Positions 31,557 through 43,582 of a DNA stretch of 64,000 bases are shown here, piece by piece. Source of the stretch: Mesostigma viride. Taxonomy: Eukaryota; Streptophyta; Mesostigmatophyceae; Mesostigmatales; Mesostigmataceae. Each line of letters starts with the position of its first letter. Positions within the stretch are counted from its first letter, which is position 1. The translations under genes were made by a program, and so were the position numbers. The notes under the pieces are model-generated. The model was not told the origin of the DNA and searched no databases. It was given only the letters and a program-made list of their open reading frames with translations. The stretch lies in the NCBI GenBank assembly GCA_009746045.1, contig RPFO01000506.1, positions 16,001-80,000 of the forward strand. Reading direction: 5' to 3'.

Positions 31557-34500
31557 TTGAGCTTTTGACAGATCTGTAAAGTTAGGGCAGGGTTAGGGCC
31601 CGAAAAATACAGATGGCTAGGCGTATATGCAGATCTGTTTTTTTATTACAGATCTGTACGTAAACTCCGACGTAATGCCTTTACGTCTTCGAGACTCGTC
31701 CCGGGCCATGCATGCGGGCGGTGCGGCACAAATACCTGAAAATTAGCCAAAATTAGTCAGCCATGGTTTTAAAAGTAAGCTAATGGAATTTTAAGGCATG
31801 GTAAAACCAGTCCTGAAAAGCTAGCATCCCAGTTTTCTCGCGTGTAGATTGTTTGCTTTCTCGACATTTTGTTCGGACGCGAGTGCATTATCACGGGAAG
31901 CATTACGATTGGTAGGCAACGATGTCGACGTACGTGAAGCCTCTGCTCTATGACGGGAAGGCATCTGGCGTTGCTGCAACTGGAATCAGGCCAGTGCCAT
32001 GTTCGGCACCGTGCACGCGGAAATAAGGCGCCGTCACGTTAGATAGCACTGCTGAGGACGAGCTGCGCCTGCCTGCCCATATTTACCGAGTTTTTCTCGC
32101 ATCGCACTGCAGTATTGCTGGCCAGACTTTGCTGCCTTTATGCCCGACAGATTGGTTCACGAACCGTTTTAATTTGCTGCGTGCGTGGCTCCTGCCCTTC
32201 CATGGCAATGTTTGTAATTTCGCACTTTTTCGTTGTGATTGTTGGCACATACTACATAGCCATGCACATGACATACTGCATGAAGGTCGCAAAGTTAGGT
32301 ATAGTTTCTGTTTGTAAATCCTGACGTTATTGCTTCACACACGCTTCCTTGCAATGAAGGCCCTGGCCGAAGCTCGTTGCTTGCCAAAGCCTTCTTGTGT
32401 TGAACAGCGGTTCTCAGTGGGCACATGAAAGAGACGTTGCCAGGCATTGTAAGATTTCCAACCACACGCTTGTCCTGTAACCATGCAATTCATTCCATTT
32501 GCGTTATGAAGCTGGCAGCTTGTGAGCCTGCAACCATTAATTGCAGTTTGGCACATGTTACAACAAGTAGGCTCCTTGAATTTAGGCTGCTTTCTCGCTT
32601 ATTTTTGCTGATGCTACAGGCAACTTTGGACTTTACACGAACTTGAGTCCCACCCGCATCCAGCCCCCCCAATCATCCATCCACTCCGTCCCTACCCACC
32701 CAATTATACCACCGTCTTCCCGCCCACTCTTGAACTAATCAGCGCAATTACCCCCCAGCCCAAGACACAGGCAAATGCCCATGTAGCCACCCATGTGCGC
32801 GTGCAAAGAGACACTCAACTAGCTAGGCTGCATATACTTGCCATGGGGGCATAACAGGTGCATGGGCGCAGGTGCACATGCAGGCCCGCAGGCATGCACA
32901 CAAGCAGGCAGGCAGGCACGCAGGCAGGCTGACAGATGGGTGGGCAGATAGGCGGGTGGCAGACAATGAATCAATGATGCAGGCGGGCAGGCGGGAGGAT
33001 GGGCAGAAAGTTGGGTGGACAGGCGAGTAAGAAGGTCGTTGGGTCCAAGCAACCAGTTTATTGGTGATGGATTAATGTATGTGGCGCATGTGTGCAAGTC
33101 TGCCTGTGTTTGTGTGCGTTTGTATGCATGTGCACGTGTGCTCGTGGGTGTGTGCACATTTGTGTGCATGTGTGTTCTGACGACGATGTGTGTGTTAGTG
33201 TGTGCGCATGTGTTAGCGTGCATGTGCGCACGTGGGTGTGACGGTGTGTGCATGTGTGCATGTGTGCGTGTGTGCATGTGTGCATGTGTGCATGTGTGCG
33301 TGTGTGCGTGTGTGCGTGTGTGCGTGTGTGCGTGTGTGCGTGTGTGCGTGTGTGCGTGTGTGCGTGTGTGCGTGTGGGCGTGTGGGCGTGTGTGTGCATG
33401 TGTGTGTGCTGGGGGGTAGGATGGATAGGGAAAACAAAGAGTGAAAAATGCAAGGTGTGGGGGAGTTCAATGTTTCACCTCGTGGCAAAAGTCATTGTGC
33501 CTACCGCGTGTATTGACAAGCAGCTGTGGGCACGGTTGCAGCAAGTGAGTACACGCCAAGGGCCTAGACGGTTCATGCACTAGCACACAGCCAGTGGGAC
33601 GAAACATCTGCACATATTACTTGGGTTCATCAATTCTGCACATTACCGGCTTGGGTTCATCAACTGAATTCTGCACCTTCCACTTGCATGGCTCATGGTT
33701 TCAATCGCTGCTCAATTGACAGAAAATGCACAGGCCATCAACATTCAGATATGTTAATCCTGAAAAGTGACCTTCCACACCAGGAGAATGAAGGTCGATG
33801 CTGCTTTGACGCATGAGCCTAATCCACGTGCTCTCGGAGGTCTCCACCTCGGCAGGAGCACCTGCAGGCGTCGTGGCTCGCTTACCTCAAGCAATATGCG
33901 CATGCTGAAATCTACCGGGGTCTATGCAGAGTTACATTATCGGCCCGGACAAAGCACATCTTAAACCTTTCTCGGCAACGAAGCTCTGAGCAGCGCTATA
34001 TTGTCGTGGCCGGACTTCAATGTCGCCATTAAAATGTCAAAAGCTGTTTGATTCGTCCAAGGAAAATGCGTGCATGGTGGACAGATAATAAGATGCCCGG
34101 GCGTATAGACATGACAAGCAACTGCTTAGATGGCGCTCCTCGCGTTTTCCCTCGACTCAGTTCGTAATGGCGCCTAATCCAATGCAGCCAATGCACGTGG
34201 GTGTGACCAGAATACAGAGCCTAGTGCACGCGGCAATATTGTTTGGTCTGTCGCACAATTGCTGTTGTGTTTGCAATTATTCTGCTCGCTCAGATGCAGC
34301 ATTAACTTCGGCTTGATTTCTTAATTACCCTCGTGTGCAGGTCATATGGCTGACATTCCTCTAGCTTTCGTACAGTAGCCATGGCTGAATTTTGCTTCCA
34401 GGTACTGAACAAGTGAACACGGCCTGCACCTCGACCCCCGAAGACGTAAAGGCATTACGTCGGAGTTTACGTACAGATCTGTAATAAAAAAACAGATATG

Positions 34501-34562
34501 CATATACGCCTAGCCATCTGTATTTTTCGGGCCCTAACTTTACAGATCTGTCAAAAGCTCAA
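31557..34562. mobile_element. Unclassified TIR element, 3.0 kb
   Basis: The left end (TTGAGCTTTTGACAGATCTG, 31557) and right end (its complement, ending 34562) form inverted repeats of about 125-135 bp with a few differences, including an 11-bp duplication in the left arm. ACAGATCTGT palindromes occur two or three times in each arm. No convincing TSD was found beyond the ends, and no transposase motif lies inside, so the superfamily is open. The interior carries the minisatellite region 32870-33420. Confidence 0.65.
32865..33420. repeat. GCAGG and TGTGTGCG low-complexity tracts
   Basis: GCAGGCAGGC and GGCGGG repeats at 32865-33010, then TGTGTGCATG/TGTGTGCG repeats at 33090-33410. The Cys/Val and His/Thr-repeat ORFs overlapping it are not genes. 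Confidence 0.9.
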
Positions 34563-35520
34563 CTACTGTATCGGAACCGTATCGGGATGACAAGTGACTT
34601 CCGTTGACTCACCTGGAACAGCCTGGAACGCTGCCAACGAGCTATCGCCCACTCGGAATATCTCGTCTAGAAGATCTAGATCTGCTGGTTGTTGAGGCCG
34701 GGAGCGTGGAAGCACGCCAGAATCACTGGAAGGTGTCTCTGAGACTCCGACGCCATGCCAGTGATGCCACTTTAGAACCTGCAGGTCAGGTCTCTGGGGA
34801 GGAGACGTCCACATTAAGTAGATGCCACTACCTTTCATCGTTTGCGACCTTTTGCGACTTCAATTGAAGAGTCTCGTTGTGGAAATGAAACGGCAAAATG
34901 CACTGATAAATGTTCTTTCACGATTGGTTGGAAAGGGTCAAACCCGTTTTCCTGGAACGGCACGTCATGTCGCCTGACGGCCAAGCGCCACTGCTTGCTT
35001 GGCTGCCCATCGCGAACTTATAGGGCGGTTTGTTACCAAATGCCAGTTACAATAAATTCCCGACCGAGAGGACGGTTGTGGAACGCTTGTCGGAACTCGG
35101 CACCGTGCGCCTGGTCCATCACACGTGCCACATCGGCTCGCTCTCCTGGTAACATTTATTCCCTTTTGCGTAGATGCTTCCTATACCGTGGTAGTCGATT
35201 GGCGTTATCTCTGGCAAAAAGTGTAGGTTTGTGCTGGCACGCTCCGAGATATCAGGTGATCCTGCACGCATGATGTGCTAGCTAGTTAATTGAAATGGCT
35301 CATACAACGAGAACTTGACCTGCACCGGGCCATATCGAATTTTCCTTACCCATATAAAACGCATTTGCCGCAGCTAACGAGGCCGAAACGCGCTAGACAA
35401 CTTCCCAGGCATTCGAAGCATTCGACACTAGGGGAATGCTCTGCGTCTAGTTTATAGATATTCGAGGAAACGTCAGCTTAATTCTCTGCCTATTTTTTTT
35501 TTCTGAAAGCAGTCGTTCCT
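34563..35520. other. Region without supported gene
   Basis: ORFs of up to 143 codons (34842-35273) show no recognised motif. Codon use is not clearly repeat-derived, so exons of the candidate gene at 35526-36400 could extend here, but I could not define splice sites. Confidence 0.35.
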
Positions 35521-35525
35521 CGCGG

Positions 35526-36400
35526 ATGATGGGAATTATGAACGACTCAGTATGCATCGCGGCAGTTCATCATGTGGATGAGGCTCCGCGTCGCAGCACC
35601 GAGCTCATTGAAAGCACTGCAGAGTGCTCTAACGAAAACACCGTGTTGAACAGTATGCAGGTGAGGGTGCCGAGCGGGCAGGTCTTCAGTATTCCAGACG
35701 GCGCGTTGCGGACGCCAATGGGTATGATCCTAGCCCCGGAAGGCTCTATCAGAGAACGGCATCTGGACTGGCCTACCTTCAGGTATGTTTCTTGGATAGA
35801 TCACACGTGCAGCCATTTCATTTCGCAAACCGGGTGATCAAGTTGCTCTCCTTCCAGGTACGCGTTGCCGCGTAGCAGTAAGTCTCGTGGTGTCTTTTCG
35901 CTAAAACCGAAGCCCCGTTTCCTGGTGTCCTACTTTCCGTTTCTTTCCGTTTCTGCTGTCCTTCAGATTGCCCGACAATTCTTTGTGGAAGATCCCGCCC
36001 GGCTCGCGAGTCGATGGCTCGGGAGCGATCAAGCTTCCCACCAGCGCCGTGCTAGAGCCAGTGGCCGATCATGCATGACGTGGCTGCGCAATTTTTCTGT
36101 AAAATACGACCGACATACTTCACTTGCAATTCCAGCCAAGTTGCTGTGATATGGTTGAAAATTATTTTTTCTCCCAGGGGCAGACTTGGATTTTAGCCTG
36201 CATAGCGGCATGCCGACAAAGCACATATTTGCCAACGTCACCCGCAGCTTGGACGCTGCTTTGACTGGCATGAGCGAAACGAGGTCGCAAGATACTCAGT
36301 GCTTCCTGCCTATGAGCAACACGATCATGCCATGCTGCAGCTTTCAGGCCACTGACTATACCTTTGAAAATGTAAGAAAAGAATGGGTGATTTGAGTGTG
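35526..36400 (+). CDS. Candidate spliced host gene, unknown product
   Basis: Three stretches look like exons separated by plausible splice sites. The first (from ATG 35526) ends at TTCAG/GTATGT near 35780 and contains VRVPSGQVFSIPDGAL. A short one follows a CTTCCAG acceptor near 35858. A third follows a TTTTTCTCCCAG acceptor near 36178 (GADLDFSLHSGMPTKH...) and ends at a GTAAGA donor near 36372. A further acceptor-like TCCTTCAG lies at about 35966. Amino-acid composition is normal and the surroundings are not transposon-derived. I recognise no domain, and the phases between exons were not all reconciled. Confidence 0.3.
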
Positions 36401-36584
36401 GCGCTACAGCAAGCCACATACATGTGCACTACCCAGCAAGGCACCATATGCGCTACCTGGCAAGGCTATGCCGCGCTCCAACCATTCGCAAGGTTGGGTA
36501 GTGCAATTTCCAGGTGTGGCGAAGATGCTGTGTTCTGAGTGTTCCCCAGTCTGGAGTCTCCAGTTACCAGTTCACGCCACCTTT

Positions 36585-36736
36585 GTATTCATTCATTCAT
36601 TCATTCATTCATTCATTCATTCATTCATTCATTCATTCATTCATTCATTCATTCATTCATTCATTCATTCATTCATTCATTCATTCATTCATTCATTCAT
36701 TCATTCATTCATTCATTCATCCATTCATTCATTCAC
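36585..36736. repeat. (TTCA)n microsatellite
   Basis: About 37 units of CATT/TTCA with a single CCAT interruption near 36720. A short echo is at 36906-36924. The Ile-His-Ser-Phe repeat ORFs come from it. Confidence 0.95.
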
Positions 36737-36929
36737 GCGCCTCGGTTGGGAGAGTCACCAGGTACCAACTGGCCTTGAGTAGGTACCACCTTTGCATGGC
36801 CACTACCTTGGGTTAGTGGTGCATGTCTCATGCACCTAATGTATGCCAAACCAAAATGATCCGATGAGATATTGTAATTCCAAAAATGGTTACTCTACGT
36901 GCACATTCATTCATTCAGTCATTCATGGC

Positions 36930-39540
36930 GCTCTCTCGACCGTCTCACCGGACGGCGGGAAACGCAACCGGCTGGTCAACATCCCGGGCACCCCCAGTGA
37001 ACGCCTTGAGACTTGGTTCAGCTCCCAGGCCAAACTATCGGGGGCCCCTGGCCCGCCCCCCCTGCTTGACCCCGCTGCAGCTGCACGCCCTGCGGCCAGC
37101 CGAGGCGGCCCCATTGAGCCCCCGCCGGCGCCCACCAGCGAGACGGACTACCAGTGGTCCCACCGCTCTCCGCCCCCCTGCTGGATGGCCCCCACGACGA
37201 GTGGACTCCCCAGGAATGGGCTGCTGCCATCTCCACCCTCTGCAATGATGCTGCCATGGGAGTGGACAATATTTCACCGGAGGTGGTTAAGATGCCTGAG
37301 CTTGAGCCTTTCCTCCTGGGTGTTTGCAACCGGATTCTACGAGATGGCCTCCCCCCGCCGACGTATTGGAAGACCGCTGTCCGGGTCATGCTCTACAAGG
37401 GCAAGGGCCGTCCGCCGCAGATACTGGCAACTACCGCGGCGTATGCCTCCAAAGCTGCGTGCTGAAAGCCTTCATGCGTCTCCTGCTGAACCGCATGCGC
37501 GCCAGCCTCGATCCCACCCTAGGTGAGTCCCAGATGGGCTTCCGTGTTGGTCGCAATTGTGTTATGGTCACCATTACCGCGCGCCGCCTGATCAAGGAAG
37601 TGGGCCGCCTGGCCCCCGGCCTCTTGCCATTGCTATTGATCTTGGTGGATTACACCAAGGCATTCAATAGGGTTATATGGGACGCCCTGTGGGTGGTCCT
37701 TCACCTGTTCCGTGTCCCATCGTACATCGTTGAGATCATCATCCACCAGTTCTATGAAGGGTCCCAAGCCCAGGTCCGTACCGCCGACGGCGTCACTCCG
37801 GCGTTCCCTCTGCACACCGGGGTGTGGCAGGGCTGTGTGCGCTCTCCCCATAGATCTATTCATCATTATGGTGGACTATATTATGCGGCGTGCACAAGCC
37901 CGCTTCGCCAGGGTGGATCGAGGGGCGCCCGCCGGGAATCAGTCGAGGTCGCGGAGTACGCCAGCTACGGCGGGGTTGACCACCCTACCGCCTGAGCGAT
38001 CTGATCCGTAGTAGGCTACGCTGATGACACGACGCTCGTGGAAACCCCGGAGTCAGCCCAACTCTGGCTAGACAGCTTATCACTGGAAGCACGGGCGGTG
38101 GGGCTATGATCAGCAAGAAAACGGAGGTCATGGCCATCGGCTTCCCTGCTGGGATAGCCCCACCCACCCTCCTCTTGCTGGACGGCAGCCCCATCCCCCC
38201 GGCGACTCGCTTCAAGCTCCTTGGCAGCTGGCTTCCCTCCACGGCCGACGACATCAACACCCGCATTGGCCAGGCCTGGGCGGCCCTCCGCCGCCTCGAC
38301 AGGTTCTGGACCTGCCGCTACCTGAGCACTTGAGCGACGCAAGCGCATTCTGTTCAAGGCCCTTGTCCTCAGCATCTTCCGCCTTTTCGGCTCCGAGGCG
38401 TGGACCCTGGACCAGGCGCTGAGCCAGCAGCTTGACGGCACCGTCACTCGAATGCTCCGTCATATCCTCGGCGTCCGCTACCAAGAACGCCGCACCCGGG
38501 CCGAGCTCTACCGCGAGCTCCCTCTTGTCACCCATACCATCCGACACCGGCACACCGCCGCCTCCTCTTTGCCGGCCGTCTTGCCCGCACAGCTACCAGG
38601 TGAATACCGATGTGGGCCCTGCCGGGGGGCTTAAGGCGGGCCAACCAGGTAGACACTCTCCTCCTATGGCAGGGTCCCCTTGTCCCATCGCAACCCACTG
38701 GCAAACTTGCGCGCGCCCGGCACCGGCGCGGCGCGACCCGGACCTATGTGACACAACTGCTTGAAGATGCAGGGCTTCTGGGACTATCCGTACTCCGCAC
38801 CCGCATGATTGACAAGGAGTAATTAATTAATAATTAATAAGCACGTGACTGCGTCACGTGGGTGCCAATACAGAGTAAAGGAACCTTCAACCCTATATAC
38901 ACAGTGAGAAGGAGGGAGGGCGCCCTAGCTTCTCTCACTGCCGCAGGTGGGCAGGCCACAGAGCGCTCTCTCCACGGCATGGTGCCGGGGCGCAACACTG
39001 TGGGTGCAATACAACCAGTGCAATACCATAGGTAGGCTGACGCATAGCTTATGCTACAAATGTGAGGTGGGCTCAAGACGTCGGCTAATTAAGGCGCAAG
39101 CTGATGGCCACAAGGTGCCAGAGCTAATTGAAGGTACTATAACGCTGTGCGCTAATATCGTTTCAAGTGCTGTAATGCCTAAGCTATCCCATCATCGATT
39201 GCCCCCATCTAGACAACTAGCTGGAGTGCTCTATCCCGGGGAAGCCCGGGGGGGCTTCCACAGTTTCTTGTTGACGTAGAGGTCCCCGCCCCGCCAGTAC
39301 ACTTGGGGCTTCTCGGGGTTGGTCTTGTGGCGGATGTAGTGACAAGGAGTAATGGGCTGCCATCTGCGATAAGCACCTTCCTGAGGGGTATGCTCCTGTT
39401 TTCTCCCCACGGGCCCCGCGGCCCGTTGCTAGCCAGGGTAGAAGTCCGCAGGTGGAGGTTATTGGCCCTGAGGATATCTAGCCGCTACATGCACTACCGC
39501 CTCATCTGCCATTACAGTAGAGGACAGCTCGGATGAGGAT
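36930..39540 (+). pseudogene. Decayed L1-like LINE reverse transcriptase
   Basis: Starts just after a TTCA repeat, with the linker and palm sequence in several frames: WTPQEWAAAISTLCNDAAMG (37200-37260), GNYRGVCLQS then MGFRVGRN, ILVDYTKAFNRVIWDAL (motif A, about 37640-37690), GVWQGC (motif B), YADD (about 38017-38028), and FKLLGSWLPS further on. Frames change near 37400, 37845 and 38000, and stops interrupt at 38333 and after MIDKE at 38821. The C-terminal part resumes after the LINE insertion at 38824-39339 (from 39354, WAAICDKH). The endonuclease domain is absent, so the insertion was probably 5'-truncated. Confidence 0.8.
38824..39339 (-). mobile_element. 5'-truncated ORF1-type LINE inside an RT pseudogene
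   Basis: A 14-bp TSD TGACAAGGAGTAAT (38810-38823, 39340-39353) bounds it. On the minus strand it starts in the last codons of ORF1 (VYWRGGDLYVNKKLWKPP), has a 390-bp 3' UTR, and ends in the palindrome CACGTGACGCAGTCACGTG and a TTAA-type tail. The palindrome also ends the RT-bearing LINE at 57671-57690, linking ORF1-only and RT-bearing copies. Confidence 0.85.
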
Positions 39541-39544
39541 TACA

Positions 39545-39960
39545 TCCCCATCTAGTGGTTGGGGAATGATGCAGACGATACTAGTTTAAACTCTTGTGTA
39601 ATTATTTTTTCTAATGAGATTAGCATAGTAGTACTCCGTGGCATGCCTTTGCGCATGACACGCAAGTACTTACACAATTACTTAGTCATTCATTCTCGTG
39701 TCTCGATCCATTGGGAGAGTCGCGGGTAACAAACTTCTTGAGTACGTACCTTTCATCCAGGTGTTTGATGCACAGCAAGATGGGGGCATGGGATCCCCCC
39801 CTTCTTTCGTTGCCTTGAAAGGTAGGCCACATGCAGGTTCAATTAACCTACTGCTCACGACCTCGATCACGTGCATGCATGTTAGCCTGCTGTATATATG
39901 CCCTATAACGAGTTGGTGACAGGCGCTACAACATCAAGTGCTTTTGGTTGTTATATTGTT
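39545..39960. other. Region without recognisable gene
   Basis: Short ORFs only. It is the left flank of the R2-like fragment insertion at 39973. Confidence 0.4.
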
Positions 39961-39972
39961 TCCAGGACGATA

Positions 39973-40679
39973 CATATTCATTGAGAATGATAATTTACGG
40001 AGGTGAGATGGGCATGCAACATAAGGAAAAACCCAAAAAGGATCTCGAAGAAGTGAAGAACCCTGAAGAAATTATTAGGAATCTGACACGGACATCCAAG
40101 GATCACGCCAGTTGCACAAGGTACAACTATAACTATGTACATCACAAAACTACGACACGCGTCAACAGCGCTGCCGGCCCACCATGCAGGCCTGCTGGGA
40201 GGGATCGAGACCGCACGGGTCGCGACAAAGTCGCGGCCCGAGTGCGGCGGAATAACACATCAGCCATGGTGCGAGTGAGGGCAAGTGACAGGCGCTGCCG
40301 CCAATACGAGGACCACGTGCGGGCAGACCACGGGGCGGTCTGACCCTCGAGGTCGAGGCGGTCTTCACGGCGCTGGCAGCACTCGTGGAGAAACTCCGCC
40401 GTCTTGGGGCCCATGGCCCCGAACTCCTCATTAATTAAGGACAAAGGGGATGACCCGGTGCAGGGGCCCCACATTGCCGTAGGAGGCAAACTAGATTGTC
40501 GCGCTCAGCCACAGCGGCAGCAGCGCCGGCATCCACAGCCGCCCGGAGGATGTGGCGACCGGAGAGCGGCCGAGCCACGGAGACATCGATGAGCAGGTGG
40601 CAACCCTGCCCGTCGTAGTCAAGCACAGTAATGTCGGGGCGGGGGTTGCATGGGTGAGTAGAGGGCGGCCCCATCCGCG
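39973..40679 (-). mobile_element. R2-like element fragment (3' end), 707 bp
   Basis: Minus-strand match to the 3' part of the R2-like element at 44351-52510: the end of the coding region (RLSLALTRTMADVLFRR) and the 3' UTR. A 12-bp repeat TCCAGGACGATA (39961-39972, 40680-40691) bounds it. It lies directly at the 3' end of a second fragment, which begins with the same terminal sequence (TTCATTGAGAATGATAATTT). Confidence 0.75.
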
Positions 40680-40829
40680 TCCAGGACGATATATATTCAT
40701 TGAGAATGATAATTTACGGAGGTGAGATGGGCATGCAACATAAGGAAAAACCCGAGAAGAAGAAGAACCCTGAAGAAAATAATAGTAATCTGACACGGAC
40801 ATCCAAGGAGCACGCCAGCTGCACAAGGT

Positions 40830-42885
40830 CCGGGTTGGTCAGTACGCCGTACGGAGCCGCAAAAATACGGGAAAACGTACACTGAAGGCCTCCGCCGTAT
40901 ATACGCGTACTTTACTTCAGAATACGCGGTTTGGACTTGGAATTTTTCGGGGGTACCAGCGGGCAGCGGGCACTGGCGCGGTGCCCAGGTTCTGGGCGCG
41001 GCGCGTTCACTGCACATTTGAGATTTTTACTACTAGAAGTAGATGCGTACAGTTCTTTCCATATAGTCTCAAAAAAAAAAACTATATACGAAGGCGAAAT
41101 GCATAAAGTTAAAACGTCAGCCTTGCAAAATCTTTGGCCGGTAGGAGACAGCTAGGACTAGGTACATAATGTCACGGACGCGAGCTATGTCATCCGGGCG
41201 GCGCCCACTATGCACAAGACCGGTGACGTGCGCAAGGAATTTGTTTTCTACGCATTTTCGACAAAGGCTAGTGACCGGGGGGGGACACTAGCACTTGCAG
41301 CATAAGAGCGGACGAAAGTGTACGTGCATGCGCGCCGGGCCAGGCACAGCTGGGCGCGCAGCACTGACTTGAGCGGACGGCAGCACAAGTGCGCAGCGTC
41401 GAGAGGATCATACGCGTGTTAGTGGACAGCTGGAGCTGAAGCTGGACTGCTGGACTTCAACAGCGCCGAGGCTATTGACAGGCCAGGTGTCTTTGTGGTG
41501 TAGAATAGCGGGTCAACGTTATGAGGACTGGACAGAAAATGAAAAAGGACAATTTGCGGTGCGGAGCCAGATCGCTGGAATGAATGCGAAATCGCTGGCA
41601 GCCCTACAAAGGGATTTCTTCTAGAAAGGAACGATTAGACGCAATGTTTGCTGGGCCACTCACACGCAAGGTGTGAGCGTGCAGATTGTCTGAAGGATAA
41701 TCATGGGACAGGTCCTCGCCCACCCCACAGGGCATGCAGTTAAGGCAGGCACGTCAGCTCAGCTCATTTGGGTTTTACCAAATTAAGCTGAGTGGCCAGC
41801 CGCCATGGTGGCGCCGGAGATTGTGGCACGCAGACGCGACAATAATGCATAATGCCAGCAAATGCCAGCTGTGCTACTGACGGTGTAATGCAATATAGCG
41901 ACGACGAGGCCAGTGCGCCTGTGCGACAGTGTGCAGCCATTTTCGATTTGCAGCCATGAAGAAGAAAGGGCCTGAATGGGATTTCGTTCTTGAGAAGAAA
42001 GAAGCAGTCACAGATGCTGTTAGTAACAAAACGCAGTTTGTGTCGAATAAGTTCTGCTCATTTTGCAACAAGAAGTTCTCATACGGGGCGGGGGCAATCA
42101 GCGTATTTCGAGTCCGTGCACACTTTGCCGGAATCGCAGCCGGGGAAGGGATGTTACCCTGCGACAAAATTCCACCGAATATCCGGAGCAGGTTTCTCAG
42201 GATTGCTAACAACAAGTTAAAGAAGTCAGACGCCAAGAAGCAGCACAATTTGAACAGGGCAATGGCGGAGATGGGAGGGGCTGCGCCGGCTGACTTGTCG
42301 TCGGTTCCCAGCAAAGGCCAGCTGAGCATCACCAAATGGCTGGTTCCCGTCGACGAGAAAGGTGTCCAGCTGCTGGCTGCCGAATTTTTTATCGAGAACG
42401 GCATTGTGCCTTCAATGCGGCTGAGAGCGCCTCTTTCAAGCAGATGGTGGCCGGCATGACCCAGTACAAAGGAGGGCGCGTCACCCCTCCTTCTCGGAAG
42501 TTGGAGCTTGTTGTGGGATCCTTGAGAGCATGATCCTTAGTTGTGTCTTATGTCCTCTCATGCATTATATAGTGGATGGCTTTCCTTACAATTAATTAAT
42601 TAATTGATTCCTTACAATTCCCGTTGCAGCCTGCTCCCCCCTGCAAATCATAATCAGATAGGATTGCAGGGCATAAATGGAAGATGTTAATAAATAAGCA
42701 TATACACCAAATTTCAGTTGCAATAACTGCATGACCATCATCAAGGAGCGTGCTAATTGGGTGACTGACCATTGGACCACAAAAACTGTCGCGTATTTTA
42801 CCGCCGCGTATTTTACACCCCCCACGTATAATACGCGTATTTTAGGTCCGCGTATTATACCCCGTACACGTATTTGCCAACCCGG
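40830..42885. mobile_element. hAT element, 2.06 kb, truncated transposase
   Basis: TIRs CCGGGTTGG (40830) and CCAACCCGG (ending 42885) with 8-bp TSD CACAAGGT (40822-40829, 42886-42893). The uninterrupted site is seen in reverse complement at about 52360-52367. Subterminal CGCGTATTTTA-type repeats are dense at 42790-42875 and appear at 40880-40930. It carries only the N-terminal BED region of a transposase (41956-42533), so it is non-autonomous. Confidence 0.85.
41956..42533 (+). pseudogene. hAT transposase N-terminus (BED finger), frameshifted
   Basis: From ATG 41956 (MKKKGPEWDFVLEKK) the ORF encodes a BED-type zinc finger: CSFCNKKFSYGAGAISVFRV then RAHFAGIAAGEGMLPC, with Cys-x2-Cys and a His/Cys pair. 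After a linker the sequence FFIENGI appears near 42393. The expected continuation FNAAESASFKQMVAGMTQY is in another frame (about 42409-42465), so a frameshift lies near 42405. The second frame stops at 42533. The catalytic and dimerisation domains are missing. It differs clearly from the transposase at 23469-25813, so two hAT families are present. Confidence 0.75.
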
Positions 42886-43582
42886 CACAAGGTACAACTA
42901 ACTACATCACAAACTACGACACGCAGCAACATCGCTGCCGGCCCACCATGCAGGCCTGCTGGGAGGGATCGAGACCGCACGGGTCGCGACAAAGTCGGCC
43001 CGGGTGCGGCGGAATAACACATCAGCCACGGTGCGATTGAGGGCAAGTGACAGGCGCTGCTGCCAATACGAGGACCACGTGCGGGAACTACCACGGGGCC
43101 GTCTGACCCTCGAGGTCGAGGCGGTCTTCACGGCGCTGGCAGCACTCGTGGAGAAACTCCGCCGTCTTGGGGCGGCCATGCATGGCCCCGAACTCCTCAA
43201 GGACAAAGGGGATGACCCGGTGCAGGGGCCCCACATTGCCGTAGGAGGCAAACTTCAGTGTCGCGCTCAACACAGGCGGCTGCAGCGCCGGCATCCACAT
43301 CCGCCCGGAGGATGTGGCGACCAGAGTCTGAGCGGCCGAGCCACGGAGACATCGAACAAACAGAGCAGCTAGGTGGCAACCCTGCATGCCCATCGTAGTC
43401 AAGCACGGTAATGTCGGGGCTGGGGTTGGTTGGGTGAGTAGACGTAGAGGGCGGCCCCATCCGCGTCCTCGCACTTGATGGTGGAGTGGGGAAAGACCGA
43501 CCGAACCGGCCACGGCACACACCACCCGGAGGAGAGCGGTATGGAGATAGAGGAACCAGTTCTGGTTCTGCTGGCCACCCAT

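Noticed and set aside
33015-33488. Cys/Val-repeat and His/Thr-repeat ORFs
   Set aside because: They arise from TGTGTGCG-type repeats and overlap on both strands.
36396-36816. Ile-His-Ser-Phe repeat ORFs in three frames
   Set aside because: The (TTCA)n array reads open in every frame; no protein is implied.
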